The notes below the pieces were generated by a model. That model was given only the letters and a program-made list of their open reading frames with translations. It ran no database searches and was not told the DNA's origin. Of a DNA stretch of 64,000 nt, positions 1-15,100 are shown one piece after another. The position numbers and the translations under genes are program-made. Origin of the DNA: Apostichopus californicus (Eukaryota > Echinodermata > Holothuroidea > Aspidochirotida > Stichopodidae); NCBI GenBank assembly GCA_020650975.1, contig JAIPMN010002591.1, forward strand, positions 1-64,000, read 5' to 3'. How positions within the stretch are numbered: the stretch's first letter is position 1; every line of letters starts with the position of its first letter.

Positions 1-408
1 GGGAGAGAGTGAACTCACTAGATAGATGTTGGAACTGTGACATCAACTCCTCACTGAAATACAGAGAGTTGTACTTCCAATTGGGAGAGAGTGAACTCAC
101 TAGATAGATATTGGAACTGTGACATCTACTCCTCACTGAAATACAGAGAGTTGTACTTCCAATTGGGAGAGAGTGAACTCACTAGATAGATGTTGGAACT
201 GTGACATCAACTCCTCACTGAAATACAGAGAGTTGTACTTCCAATTGGGAGAGAGTGAACTCACTAGATAGATGTTGGAACTGTGACATCAACTCCTCAC
301 TGAAATACATAGAGTTGTACTTCCATTTGGGAGAGAGTGAACTCACTAGATAGATGTTGGAACTGTGACATCAACTCCTCACTGAAATACAGAGTTTTAC
401 TTCCAATT
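1..408. repeat. 82-bp minisatellite, five copies, open at the window edge
   Basis: A unit of 82 bases beginning gggagagagtgaactcacta is repeated at 1, 83, 165, 247 and 329; the last copy is slightly shortened. Copies differ by only a few bases, so the array is young or homogenised. It probably continues left of the window. Confidence 0.95.
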
Positions 409-415
409 GGAAGTT

Positions 416-3400
416 ATGCGAGAAAGCAAAATTCATCCACTTTCGAGTGTGTGGAAAAATCACAAACCATCAAACCAGGTTTAGACAGATTATAAATCTG
501 AATGAATTGATCACCATTGAGACCTTCATCATCAACATCTAACAAATGATTTTGATTCTATAATATATATATATTTTTTCTTTCAATTGCCATCAATGCT
601 ATCTACCATTTCTTCTCACCAATACCGGATCCATCAAATGATAACCTTTTAGCATGAATCACTTCATAACAAGAAAAACATTTCACGATTTTTAGCCCCT
701 GCATTTAAATATGCAAATTAGACAAGCCTTAAATGTAGTACAGCTCAAAAACCAAGGAAGTGTGGTACACCCCTGAGATAATACAGTTTGATATTTTATT
801 TTGAAAACTTTTTGTCAGTGATGTGAAACATATCACTTGTAATAGTACTAGTGCACAAAAATAAAGTTACATATGCTTTTCTCAAAACCCTGACAACAGA
901 AAGGAAGGAAATTACAATTAAATCAATATGAGTTTCAAGCTTCCGATAAAAATTGCCAAACCAGCCTAAACAGTTAAGTGATAATTTATTCTGACGATCA
1001 TGAAAATGAAATTTAGCAGTTTTCGTACAGAAATATTGAAGTTGCAAGATGGTTCATTGCGACTGGATTTTCCTAATTATGAAAATGGCCGATGCTTGTC
1101 CTCCAATTGTCGGTTAAAATGTTTTTTTCCGATGCATATATATATCGATATCGAAAAACCTCATACCGCAAAAACCCTCTTATGGAGTACCATGATCATG
1201 AAACTTATACCAGCCAGAAGACGAAGATAACAACTCAGGATGGAGACAGATTTGTTGCAGAAATTCAAGAGAATAGACCGAATTACTCTACACTTTCGAA
1301 AAGTGGATGTGGATTGCTAAATGTAAGATCTTATTTCAGAACGATTGGGCAATAGTGAGGTTGATTAGACCTAGCTACACCCCCAAAGTGGTATTAATCT
1401 CACCGTCTACGGATAATCTTGCAGTCATTCGCTGACCGAACGTCAATGGATTTCCCAAAAATATCAGACCTTGCGACAACCGGACTGGCTATCACACCCG
1501 ATTACACAAATTCGAAAGTGAATTGAGTGATCAAATGATACAATTTGATACACACTTTGCTTTGCCTTACCACTGTGCAAGTGGCAACATGAAGCCTTTT
1601 GAAACAAGATACTGAATTTAATCTGCAAAGAAAGTACTTGTGCTGTCCACGTAGACAGGATCTTACTGGAAACTTAAATGTCTAAAGTACTTTCTGTGTT
1701 TAAGAACAGAGTCACGCCTCTTGTGGTAGGCCACCTTTGAAACTAACATAAGGCCGTAACGTTTTAATTCTTTTATCCTCAGAAAGCTTTCTCTGAATAA
1801 ATAAAATACAAAAACCTTCACATCATTATCCTCAAGAAAACTGAGCGAACATACTTAAACCCAGGAAACTATTTTGGAATTTTGTGGCGATAAGGGTATA
1901 TGCCAATGTCTGAGGGGGGTGGGGATTTGGGAGCCAGGAGAGGACCCTTTCCTTCCCTTCCCCCATTGAGGGTATACTCTGTTGCTCTGTAGCATACTGA
2001 AGTGCAACTAGCATTTAACAATGTTTTGTAAATTCTATGCGAGATGAAAATACTTTGATTATGAAGTCCCGCATTCCTGCAGTAGCTAATATTACCTTGG
2101 GTCTAAATGCAGAAATCGGTTTTCATCTCTTGAATCTTGGCAATGATATGCCTTACAACCAGCAATGAAAACAAATTGTTCAGGTTTGGGAATGAACCAG
2201 TAACATATGAAAATAAACTTTGAAAGAAATCTCACATCTGTCACCACATACCACAACATGCTGCCACAGAGCAAAATATAATCTACACAGACAAGCAGTA
2301 TAAAACTTACCTGTGCTTTGCTTGGAGAGATTTGCTTAAGTGAACAGGACAAGGAGAGAATAACCTAACAATTCCCTGCAAATTAGACCACAGAGTTCTT
2401 ATACTCAGCGTGTGTATTTGTTTATTTGTGTGTTTACTTGTTTGTATGTATCTGTTTGTCATTTTCATCAGCCTCTTACAAACAATTTGCACAATTCTAT
2501 AGCTTACTACTTTCACTTAAAAGGTACAGGTCGAAATAAACCTCTTGCGGTAATACTTTATCAATACCAAGATTAAGATCGTCTTACGTCAAGCAACATC
2601 TTCAGGGATGTAGTCTAAATTTAAATCCCAATAATAAGAGGTGGTCACTATATTTTAAAAACATCAATGATTTAATATACAATTATCAGTGAGAAATTAA
2701 TCACTGTTTAACGCAGAATATTTGCCTTGCACTAGAGTTTTAGAATGATAAACAAATACAAAACTCATCAATAAAATCCATTTATGCAATGTATCAAAGA
2801 TTTTGCTGAGCTATATCACTTTTATGGACAGAACTTCCTGTTAATGTATTAACATACCTTCAGGTAGTATTTTACAATGACGGCCCCACTGAAGAAGTTA
2901 AAAACCTTTCTTAAGGAGGGCAGCAAATAGTTATTTCTAAACCTTCTTTTCAAGACAACTTGTAGTAAATCTCAAGTTATTCACCAGTCCATGCATATAT
3001 ATATATATCTATATATCTACAAGTTTATGTGAACGTGAGTGTAAGAATTTACCAACACTAAACATGGTTTGTAAGCACTTTTCTACAACTGCTGGCTCTC
3101 TATTCTTTACAACAAAGGTCATAGGTCATTCGCAGATAGGAGTGGTCAACTCTGATAATACTTAGCTATTGGTCCCCAATAATGTATGCTTTGCTCTTAT
3201 TACTTCAGTGGTTCGTTGTTTATTTCAGTTCAACAGAAATCGGACTGAACAAGTACCGAAGACAGTAGCTCTCAGGCCTTGTTCAAACTGGAGAACCACA
3301 AAGAGGATTAATTCCTTTCTTCAAGACCGACATCCAAGTGTGAACCAAGTCGCAATTCGATCGCTCCATTGTCATTCGGGGGTGGAGGGTGGGGGGGGGG

Positions 3401-3590
3401 GAGGGGAGAGATGGCAAAACTCATTCTGAACTCTGGGAGGATCAAGTTGACCCAGCTGAGATCATGTGTCACAGGAGAGCTACACTTGTACTCAGTCTGA
3501 GGGGACTCGTTACTCAGTAAGAAGGGACTCGTACTAAGTCCGAAGAAGAAGAGAGCGAGAGCATTGTAGGACTAGAAGTACAAATACCGG
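416..3590. other. No gene recognised
   Basis: AT-rich sequence with short chance open frames on both strands. None has good splice sites together with protein-like composition. A short AT run is at about 2995-3020 and a G run at about 3390-3402. Confidence 0.5.
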
Positions 3591-3593
3591 TGC

Positions 3594-3735
3594 TGTACGT
3601 GGCCGAGTGGATAAAGGCGGTGGCATTTGAAGCAATGAGGCTTAGCAATCGGGAGGTCATAGTAACGTGGAATTTTCACCCAAGAGCAATCTACGGTTTT
3701 CCCATCTGAAATGACTTTCAAAACTGTAAAGATTC
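3594..3735 (+). mobile_element. tRNA-derived SINE fragment, copy 1
   Basis: Contains an RNA polymerase III A box, tggccgagtgg at 3600-3610, followed by ataaaggcggtgg and cgggaggtcatag as in a tRNA-like SINE head. The tail ctacggttttcccatctgaa resembles the tail of the copy near 48950. The B box is degenerate here. Confidence 0.55.
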
Positions 3736-6700
3736 CAAATTTGAGTTAAAATGTTGAATTGGAAGCCACCCGACGTGTAAGTTGTAAATCCATAAGCACT
3801 TGCGGTTTCTCCCACATTTATGGTCGCTAAAGCATCGTAAACATAACTGCTGATTACTATTATTATTATTAAATCTGATATTAGTCTTAAAACTATATAT
3901 GAAAATGAAGTTAACTTTCTCAAGGTATTCACTTGTATCAAACGACCTATATCTACTGCATTCCAGACTTTCATACTGCTGGTCATGGTCATTTTTGTTC
4001 TTCTTCTTCCCCCCTCTCGACCCCCCCCCCCCCACCCCTCCCACCCATAGTTTTCCATGTTAGTTTACTTGGCTCATCAGAATATGAAAGAGCTTTCTAA
4101 CCCATTTTCTTTGTCTTCTTCTGTTGTTTATTTTCTGATTGGTGTTGACACAAATTTTATTGCATTTTAAACTAAGATTTGGTGAAAATTCTTTTCTTAC
4201 CCACAAAATAACTGTGTGACTCAATCTAGCATGTACCATTATAAGCTTCCTATACCATTGATATTCATGTTTTGTGTACAGATTTGCTGCCAATGCAAAT
4301 TGCTTTTCTATTTGATGAAATGCGCCTGATATTCTAGCACTGCCAAAAGATATTGACTCAATGAAGTGTTTACTTTCCTGCACCTGTGTGCATGCTGTGT
4401 GTGGACCAGAAATTGTAACACAGCCTATAGGCTGGTGGAGTGAATATTTCATCATACCTTGGAAAATTATAACCACAGCAATACCAAATGGAGAGCACAC
4501 AAACTTTTCAGTACCTGAAAGATTTAAGAGATGTGTGATCAGTGTTAGTGCTAGGATGCTAAAAAAGGGGAGGGAGGGAATTCACCCAAATCATTTTGGG
4601 AATTTTTCATTTTTTTTTTGGGGGGGGGGGGGTTCATTATGTTAGTAGTTAGATACGTACATTTGCCTGTACCAATATTATTTAGTCCACATATAGTACC
4701 ATACAGTGCAGTACACATGGGACCAATATACACAATGCACACTGTGCAGTGCCACTCTAACAAAGACAGATTTTTTGAAAAGATAAAATAACTCCTTACA
4801 AACTTTATAATATCCAGCTTTTTATTGGCAAGATTTGTAACTACAGTAATGGTGCTAATTGTGGGCAGTGCCAGGAGTTGTTGCAGGAAATTCTCGACAA
4901 GACAAACTATTTTTACGGGACCCTCTAGATAAATTGCGGGATACCCGCAATCTCGCATAATAATTAATGCGAACAAACTTTTGATGTGTGAATTATACCC
5001 ATAGTAACTATAGTTTAGCAAAAGGAATATATGAAAAATGGTTTACTTGTTTAGGTATCCTTACAATAAATCTACACTCAGTTTTGATATCACAAATAGG
5101 TAACCATGGGAATGACAAAAATTTAGCAAACAGGCAAGAGAGAGCAGTTTTAACTATGAATATCAAGATTACTGCATTGATAATTTGCTACAACCGTGCA
5201 TAGGAATACCCTTATGAGAAGATCACCTTGATACAGTCATCTGGTTGTATATACAGTAGAGTATTATAATATTTCCCGCATTTAGTATAGGGTTATATGG
5301 CAGAGGACAAAGAACTATAGGAAAATATATAAACAATATTTGCAAATGAAATATGATTCACTTAAGTTTCAATTTTTATGATAACAATGCTAAAGACTTA
5401 AACAATATACTTACCATTTATATGTAAATCAGCCAAATAGGTTCTTCTCTCCACCAACCGTAGGGAGGTTTAAATCAAATTTGGTGTGCAGCTCCAGAGT
5501 TCTCCTCCGGGGAAATGATACCTACAGAGAAAGTTTGCAGATTGATTGACTTGATCAAGTTCAAAACATACACTCGAGAAGACGGTATCGGATATTTATC
5601 GTGGCTACAAGCAGACCATCAACTCTCGGAATTAAAACAAGCCACCCTGCGAATTATTTTCTGTTGTTTTTATGTTTTCACTGTTGCTCAGGCCAACATG
5701 GAACACAAATAAATGAAGACAGTGTAAATTTTCTGCTGTTTCATGTACTCACTGGGGAAGTAAAATTAATGAAAATAAACATATTTGGAATTACAGAAGC
5801 CTACAGCCAGGGTAGTGGGAAGTAAAGGTCAAAGGTCCTCTCACAGGTTGACATGATTTTCAAAACAAAGTTCATGCCATCTTGAACCTCTATCAAATAG
5901 ATTTTGATTCATGACATCTGTCCCTGAAGTGCCAATTTAAAAAAGCAACCTGACTCAATCGATAAATTTGCACAGCTTATTTACATAGGTAGTAGGGCAA
6001 TGGTAGATGGCTATGTTTGCTGCAAGCCATCTTGGTATGATGTCAAAGAAAATTGAAAATAGAAGGAAGGGAAAAAAAACATTAGAATGCAAATCAGTGT
6101 GCCTTGTTATAATAATTGCGAGACGATAGGGGGTAGCTTAATATAAGCTTGGAAATCAGGTTCCAGAAACTAAACGAAAAAACATGAGTGAAATTCCAGA
6201 TTGTTTTCCAAGATGCCTACACACTAATGATGACCTAATGTTAGGCTACTTATAGTAAGCCTAACAATTTTGACTCTTGTTAAATGTATGCCAGCTAGTT
6301 TTCGTTACTTTTTGATGACAGGGACATTCAAGGAGCCATGAACCCCAAACATGACATGCTGTCTCCGTAACATTTCACCACGCTCTTAACTTTATCGCAC
6401 ACTTCTTTAAAACCTTGCTCTCGAAAGGCAAATCATATAAGAAGTTTTCAAATGAAGATTTTTTCCTTGCTTTTCCAGACTACATTGCAAAAATTCAAGG
6501 ACTTTCAAGACCTAGGTAATAGTTTATTTTTCACTACTGTTTCCAGACTTTTCTTTGTTTTCCAGACTGCATGGAAACATATGCAGTATATAATAGTATC
6601 AAGTCCCAACAATTAATACAGAAATCAAGTGGACCCTGCAGGTATGCTTGGAAAGCAAGTTTCAGAAAATGGATAGATACATGATGGACTATTCCAGAAA

Positions 6701-9700
6701 GTGGAAAAATGAGGATTATGCTTGCATGTCATGTGGAAGACATTGGGTAAAACAGATGAGGATGCATATATTCCTGCCAAAGTTCCAGTAATTGGTATAA
6801 ACCATAACAGGATGCTGATATGCTTGGGTATCAAGTTTCAATAATCAGAAAAATGAAGATGGGAACTTGCTCGGGGATCACATTCCAAAAAGTTTGACAT
6901 AAAACATGATGATGAGAATACTACTACGTTTGATAACCAATCCGAAAGTCCTGATATTCGGTTTAGGTGGTTTCCACAAATTTGTTGTTTATTGACTGAA
7001 TGGCAGGCACATCCATGAAAGTCCTAAATTGAAAAATCAATAATCTGACTTATTTATATAACTTTACTGAGCACACGTTGGTCTTCTTTGCAAAAATTTG
7101 AAAAAGTCTAAAATTTTACAATATTTTAATGAAGGAATGTGTATATATTATGCTGTATTTTCCAGGATCAAAGCACAAACTCACTTCCTCCCCTCTTTTT
7201 TTTTTTGAGGAGACAAAAACTGGTCAGTGATGTGTCACTTTTCAATAATAAATACAGTGGCATGTATGTTTAGGTGGGTAGCATAGAAAATACAACCAGT
7301 CGATTATACTGTGCAGCATCCAACATGTTACATCAGACTATAAACCACAACATATAAAATCAGAGTACTTTATATTTTCCCTGTCAATATTATATCTAAC
7401 AGAATGCACAGTTTTTGCTACAGCAGCAGTAGAATTATTTACAAATCACTGAAGAGCTTGGCAGATGAGGAAAGAAAAAATATTTCATGAAAAACTTTTT
7501 TTTATGAAGAAATCTTTATATATACAACGTTTTCCAATTTTATGAACATGTTTGCTCAGGTAATTCCAAGCAAGCAAAGTCTGAACAGTCAGTTGTTGGA
7601 ATATATGTATTCTTTTCTTTTCTTCTTTTTCCCCCTTTTTTTCCCCTCTTTCTGACTGCATCCATTATTTATGCCATCTTTGTCAAATATCATAAACAGA
7701 TATCTATCATGTACATAAAAGATAGCAATGACTACCATGAAGGTAAAGGAGCTTGCAAAGTTCAGTCACGTACAGGATAGCAGAACAGGGCCAAGCTGTG
7801 ACCTTTACAAGAACATAGGGAATCTAGCAAATCTACTAATACCACACACTAAAAGAAGTGATTGGAACATATTCAGTATAGTACCATGGTAATGATAGAG
7901 TGTTATTAACCATGGCAACATGAAGACCACCCTCGCACCTACCCCCCTCCCGGAACCCCAACCCCCTTCTTTTCAATGTATTCATGGTTAAAAAACAAAT
8001 TGTATAATTTGAAAAACCAAAGGTCTACTTTTTAGAGGGAGGGGTGGAATGGGATGTGGGGGAGGGGGAATGAAGGAATTGATTACCAGAGGTTGAAGTG
8101 TTTAGTACAACAATTCAATCAAAAGAAGGAGTTAGGCATTGTTGGTTGAGCATGGTGAGGTGAATCCTTAAACTATTGAGAATTTGTTTATCTGGATGCA
8201 GTAGACTTGCAATTAGTACTTGTAATCTAGCATAGTTGTGTGTCATTGTAATCACACAAATGGCTATGCACTCAAAATCCGGGCAATTTGGAAATGAAGT
8301 ATGGACGTTAAATATGTATGGACGTCTGGACGTATGGACGTTAAATATGAATCTAAGAGATTGACTTCGGTCAGCTTGCAGCTTTGATAAGCCAATGATG
8401 GCTTCTTCACGAGTTCCTGCTCGCAGGAGGATCTAAAATACATACAGGTATAACATTATGACATATTGTACTGGTACTTGTATACTGAGTCTTGCACTGG
8501 TACTCATGGGTGATTCTATTTTTACTCGTACTCATATGCTGTTGCACTTGTACTACACGTCTGTGATGCTCGTCTGTATTTTAAATATTTTGGTAAAAAT
8601 TTGATGAAATTATTGTATATTTCTGTTTGAGCATCTTCATTCTCTTTCACTGATTGTACATTAATGGCGCAGCCTTAATTATGTCATTAGTGGAATGTAT
8701 CTTAAATTCACATGGTCATGCAGTCTATAAGGAGAACATGTACCATCCTATGTACTACATACAATGATGAACAATTATTCAAACAGGTAAGGCTTAGAAA
8801 GAATGCTGGGAGGTTTCTTCATTACTATTCTTTATGTTGGATGCAAACAAATAATATTTGAGGTGATATCAATTACCTTACAGAAAGAAAAAAAGTACTG
8901 AATTGTGGACATCATAAATACATCTTCTTTTCACTTCAGACTTGAGACAAAACATTTTGAAAGAATAATTGCTACTAAACTCCAATCTTACTTAACTGTG
9001 ATGTCATAAATCAAATTTACCTTAAGTGCACTGGTCATGATACATTGCATACCATACTAGGTTCCAACACTTTACTCATGAAACTGAAGGGTTTGGGCGA
9101 TGTTCTGGCCCATTGCATCCTCTAAAATACCCAACTTTAATTAAACTGTAATTTTGTGTTCTGCTCATTAAGTTTGTATTCTGCATTAGCTTTGGTTTGT
9201 TTCATAGAGTGAGACATATTTTGGTGTATATACAAGGTCATGTAAAGTTCAAGGTTATATTGAGTTACTTTATTCCTAGCATTGGTTGGCACCCCGCCAG
9301 AATCCGTAGTAGTTGATAGAATCTACATGTTGTTGTGTGTCTTCCTGCGTATGATATGTGCGTGCCATGATATTATATTTGCAGACATTTGCATTCAGCT
9401 GTTTGCGATTGATTTGCTTGTCCAATCAAGAGTTATGATTATTGGTCGCTGTTGGCACTTCAGCCAGCTGAGTGAGGATATTTGCTTGTTTATTCCAGTT
9501 TGGGTGATTTCAAAGATGCATATTTTTATATTCGAGAGTTCTCAGTTAGTCTTCGTCCCGTAAGGACGTATTGTAAGAGTTCTCATTTCTTTAGGCCCTT
9601 TATTGTTAAACCATTTCAAGTTTCATGCCATCTTATTCTTTTGTTCTCCATTTGGAGTCAGAACACTTAAGTTTATCACAAGATAGACGTATCCGATTCG

Positions 9701-12095
9701 TCTCCTGAACTGTTTCTTGTATAATCTCTCTTAACCCTCAGCAGAATAATCTTGTGTAACCTGACATAATTATCAACTAAACCCTGCCTTACAATAGCCA
9801 GGACAGTACATGTTTCTTCCCTATTTGCTGAGATTTCGACAGAAAAAACAATAGCATAAAAGCTATTCCTCCTCAAACGTTATGTTAGGCCTAGGCCAGC
9901 CTATGTTCACATACATTCAACTCAGAAAGTTTTCTGGGTGTTGCCAGAATTTTCCTTGCCAAAGGACACAGTATGCCACATGCTCAAACTAGATCATAGT
10001 CATATAACAAGGGGAAAACCACTTTGGGCTTGATCATACCTGGGACCACTTAGGCTAACTTAGTCTGGCTAAGTAGTATTTTGGCCTAGGAACTAGCCTT
10101 GGCCCAATAGGTAGTAGGCTAGTAATGTAAGTGCTAGGTGGTATGTGATCATAACCTTACTTTAAGTTGGGGCCTAAGTAAGGCCTCAGCTCCTTCTGTT
10201 CTTAAGGGCATAGCTTAAATTCGAACCCATGAGGCCTAGGCCTATAACCTAACATGAAGTTAACTTCCAAAATACTATTACTTGCCTAACGTAACATAAG
10301 TACTCGCATTGCTACATATACTTCGCATGCACATGAAAATACATTATATAACTATAAGCCACACAAAACAAGCTAGCATCGCCGATTTACTCGTTTATGA
10401 CAACTCACAAGCAACAGTTCGTTGAATAACCCAGTCCGAATTGGTTTACTTCATATACCAAGTAGTATTTGAGATTCTTAGTACAATGTATGTTAAAGCA
10501 TACTTTTCCGAGTGATGATCCTTAGGCTAGGCTACAGTCAGTGTTTGTTATTATACTTCGCTTAGCATTGTACTTTGTACCAGTACAACGATCGTCTGCT
10601 ACTCTGCGCTCATCGACATAATGTAAACAAATGATTTCGCAACGCTCTGTTGTTGTTTACAATTGCTCGGATGAGTAAACAAACTGAATATGACGTAACA
10701 CGTAATTCGTTTTGTCGCTAACTTTGCACAAGAATATGATTTCTATGTAGACAGATTAAGAAAGTTAGCTGCTACAAGATGATGGGTAGAGAATATTTCG
10801 TATAAAAATTGGACATTTGACCTCCCTATAGATGTTGATTGTTCCCCTCAAGACTGGTGCATACATCTGAACATTAGAGGCTGCGGGTGGGGAGAAATTG
10901 GAGCTGGGGGTCCTATTGTACAAGGTAGGATAAAGTTGTATACATTACCAGTCTGGGTGACCTTATTTACGCAAGAGTGAGTTTTTACCGTAACTTATTC
11001 GACTAGTAACATTCCGTCCTAATCAAGCGTACTTGCAGCGTAAATTGAGAGTCCGCTGAGGTACGCAAGCTTGGCCGAAGTTCGGACGCAGAGGCGTAGA
11101 GCGGCAGGTTGTGTATTGAGACTAAATGCATTTCTTTCCCAATTTTGTTAATGTTCATGAGTTAGCCGGTATGGTGAGGGTAAAATAATTCCGTGGACAA
11201 ATGAGACAATTACGGGGTGGGCAGACCTTTATAACGAATGACTGAAGTTGGATGGGATGGTCATGACTGGCAGGCGACAGATGTTGTAACTGAAGACCTA
11301 CATATGTAATGTTGGGACGAAATAGATCATTAATGCGATTATCATCGGTGGTAGTTGCTCTTCATTGCCATTCATAGTTTTGAGATGATAATATTTGTTT
11401 CACTAAACTAAACGATGAAACATTCAAAGAAAATCGCTTGCGTTCCTAATCAATTTCTATGGTTTTGATACGTTGAAATTAGCGAGTGAGAAGTACCAAT
11501 AGAGGGCAGTATATCACAATCTTTTAGGCTAGCTGTGCGATTAAATCTGACATTCTTGCTGTCCTTGGAAACCAGATGCGTTACGATTTCAGCCTAGTTT
11601 CTATTTCCAAATCTTCTCTATTGACGGATAACAATTTTGGTCGGAGGCCACAGAAGCATTCTTATTCTTACCTTCGCTGTTAGTGTACATTTTTTCATGC
11701 ATGAAATAAGACTCAAGTTAATGAAAACCGTATTCAATTTTACCTATCCGAATACTGTAACATAGGCCTAGCCTAATTTTGACAAGGACCGGTTCCACGA
11801 CAGGTACATTATGGCAGTAGCCCTGGACTTGAACATATTAGTCCCGTGTTCGCTAAATTTGAATATTGTGCCAAATCTAAAAGGTAACCTAGGCATAGTG
11901 AAGCAAAGGGTGCTAGCAGTATATCTTAGAAATAACTAGCTTATGATGGCATAGCCTGGGTAATTTAATGATGAACTTAGAGAGAACAAGTTCTTGTAAA
12001 AACCATAAACATGTATGCTGTATCTCTTTAAAACTGAAGTACATTCCTGCAACATAAGTACAATAATTTTTATGAACGCAACTTTCTTTCTACAG
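3736..12095. other. No gene supported; upstream region of BBS5
   Basis: The left part holds C/G runs (4021, 4619), AT-rich sequence and chance open frames, including a minus-strand frame at 4060-4500 with splice-like borders. A compositionally distinct patch at 5420-5640 has splice-like borders on both strands. A short direct repeat built on tatggacgttaaatatg is at 8302-8348. From 9885 to 11900 the sequence is rich in GGCCTAGG-type motifs and, at 10600-11300, more GC-rich, which may be the BBS5 promoter region. Confidence 0.4.
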
Positions 12096-12129
12096 TAGGA
12101 TGTTCTTGGGTGAACAATAACGAAGAAAA
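12096..12129 (+). promoter_or_regulatory. BBS5: BBS5 5' UTR segment behind a likely splice acceptor
   Basis: The sequence just before the BBS5 start ATG contains ttctttctacag ending at 12095, a good pyrimidine tract and AG. This suggests the ATG exon is preceded by an intron and a separate non-coding first exon. That exon is not identified; the more GC-rich stretch at 10600-11300 is a candidate promoter area. I found no clear RFX X-box near the gene although BBS genes are often RFX targets. Confidence 0.4.
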
Positions 12130-15100
12130 ATGCCAAACAGTTCCAACACCTTTGATGCATTGTGGGAAGACCGTGATGTTCGCTTTGATATCAATCCATC
12201 GTAAGACTTACAACTTTTTTTGAAATATATTCCGGGCTAGAAATGACCGTCGTGCCTTTGCTGATGGCCGCAATACCCCTTGAAAATTGACCGTCACCGA
12301 AGGCCAAAGCTGCCGTCATGTCCTTTTATGTATGGCTATCGGTGCCCTTTTGGAATAAACAAAACAATGCACAGTAAAAAATATTTGAGAATATTCCGAA
12401 AACAAACTAAAAGATTTCATATTTCCAACCCCATAAAAGGTCCAACTCAATCGCACTGTCGATTAATCCATGAAAGTAGATTGACTGCACCAGTTCCTCG
12501 AAAACTTTGTCAGATCGTTTTTCAAAGATCTTTGCTTCGACAATCTTTCCACTGTCACACAGAAAAGTCAATGGAACCTCTTCATTGAGTTAAATGTGCA
12601 AGGGGAAATCCCATTGACATGTTTGAGTGAAATCAGACTTGCTTTTAGTTGTCTCTTACTGCTTTTTTCCCAGTGACCACTCAAACTTTGCTCAAGATGA
12701 TCTGTATACTTTTCCATTTGTGGGACATATTTTTTTATAGTTAATAAATTTATATGTCAACATTTTCTTGTCATCATGTTTAGACAAAGTATAGCCCATG
12801 TGCTATTCCATAATTTCATATGTAGTACAAGTATCATTTTTATTTCTAAATTAATATTTACCAGCTGCAATCTTTACAAATAATTGACATAAATCATTAA
12901 AAGTGTTATTTTGCATCTTAGGAGCATGGGTATGCGACCAGGAGAATTTCCAGTGGATGTTTTAGACTCAGTGGAAGATACCAAAGGAAATAATGGAGAA
13001 AGGGGTAAGTGTTTCTTTATTATAATCAACAATATCAAAAACAGCCCAGTAGGCTGTCATTTTTACAAAGATATGGATCCATGTGCCGATATGTTGGAGA
13101 GTAGATTACACTTTGTGGAAATTCAAAGTAAATACTTAAGTTTTTGTAATTTTGGTAATTTGGAGAGATGTAGACATTTCTTAATAAGATACATGTGCCC
13201 TCTGACTTAGCTGCATTTCATGTGGGGCTGGGTGGGGTGGATTGAAGGGTGTGGCAGAGGAAAATGCTTTGGGGAGAATCACCAACTAAACTCAGTTCTT
13301 TTGAAACAGATATACTTTGGTTATATCAACTTTTACATGCATGTGTTATTTACCGGACACTAAAAGTAAATGGGCTTATAATTTCCTTCTATCTGTATGT
13401 TCTTCTTTCATTAGTAAAAAAAAAGAATTTTCACTGGACTGTCCTTTTATAGGATATTATTATTATTTCATTTTCTTCTCAAATTGCACAGGAAGGCTGA
13501 TTATAACAAACCTTAGACTATTGTGGCACTCCCACTCTATGCCTCGCATCAACCTTTGTAAGTAACCATTGTTTCTCTCTTCTGGATATCTTAAAATCAA
13601 ACACTGTTTAAATCTGTCTTGTTTTCTTTTTTTGTCAATACATGAAAGCTGAAATAAATGCCTGCAGATTTGTATTCAAAGTCACAAAACAAGCAATGGC
13701 GTTAAACTGTACCTCTTTGAAACTTTCAAACACTTCATCTTCTTTACAGCTGTGGGGTACAATTGTGTCATCAATATCAATGTAAGGACAACTAATTCGG
13801 TAAGTCAGAAGTTTCTTCTGTCGAAAGATCTAAAGATAACATTTTATCTTTAAAGAAAATTCAAAGGGGAGGTATTCTTTTGAAAAGACCTCATAATCAT
13901 AAATCATTTTTCAGTTATTTTGTTCGCAGTCATTTGTCTTTATATATAAGAGTAAGAAAAATTCCAAACTTAATTTTTGAAAATACTCTGTATTTCAGAA
14001 GTTTGCAGCCAAGCCAAATCAACTCACTACATATTTTGTTTTGCATTTGCTTCTTTTTAAGGAGGGGGTGTGTGGGTGAAAAGGTAGGGCTTCCTTTCTA
14101 ACAGTTTGTTTTTCACCTACTTTGAGTACTTTGTTTGTATACTTTGCAGAAATTACGTGGCACAACAGAGGCTCTGTACATTCTGACCAAGTGCAATAAT
14201 ACTCGATTTGAGTTTATTTTTACGTACCTCATCCCCGGCTCGCCCAGACTCTTTACGACCTTCATAGCTGTCCACAGGTTCGTATCTGACCTTTTTCAAA
14301 CTATGTTTATCCATAGAAATATTATTTTTATTTCAATATATGAATGGTATTGTCGGTTATTAAAACAATACAACTTAATTGGTCCAAATGGAAATAAAAT
14401 GGAACTTACACATACTAAGCATTAAATGAAGTCAACAGAAATTACTAAAGGTTATGGAATTCCTTGCGTTCGTCCAATGTTTTCGTTTCTGATTTTCTTT
14501 TGTCATTTTATCGATGTTAGTGTTAAATACTGCTGCTCTTTAATGGGCTGTAGTAGACATACCTATCAATCAATACTGTACATTCTGACAAAATTGAAAG
14601 TTAAAAGTTTATTTCTGTTTTGAATTCTTTCATTCAGGGCATACGAGACCTCCAAATTGTACAGGGATTTGAAATTAAGAGGCGCTGTGGTGGAGAATAA
14701 GCAGTTAAGGCTGTTACCACTTGAACAAGTCTATGATAAAGTGAATGGTGTTTGGAATTTATCAAGTGATCAGGTAACATAACATGTTATTCTAAGATCT
14801 TCTCTCCCGTTTATATTTTATTTGACCATTCCAATGTGATTGTAGCACAAAAATAAACAAGATTGACAAATGCAAGGAAAGAGGAGAGGCAATGATTGGG
14901 GTGGGGCAGGAGAGGATAAAGGGTGGAAACTGGACAGTTACGGGGAGGAGAAAGGGATATACTACATTCTATATTTAAGTGAAGAATGCATCATTGCTGT
15001 TTGAGTGAAGTGTGAGCATATATTGTTTTGAAATTTGTTGTGGTTTCTTAGGAAGATATTCTGCCTTTCTTTGAAGTTTTCATGGAACCTGTCTGGAGAT

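Noticed and set aside
3594-3670. Functional tRNA gene
   Set aside because: A good A box but no proper B box or complete cloverleaf; fits a SINE head instead.
4060-4500. Minus-strand open frame of about 146 codons with an acceptor-like and a donor-like border
   Set aside because: No recognisable protein family, no neighbouring exons with matching phase, and adjacent frames on the same strand are plainly low-complexity noise.
3657-5021. Three consecutive longer minus-strand open frames
   Set aside because: They cross C/G runs and a SINE, have unlike compositions, and show no splice connection.
5420-5720. Possible exon or exons near a compositionally distinct patch
   Set aside because: Both strands show splice-like borders and short open frames, none is clearly coding, and no partner exon was found.
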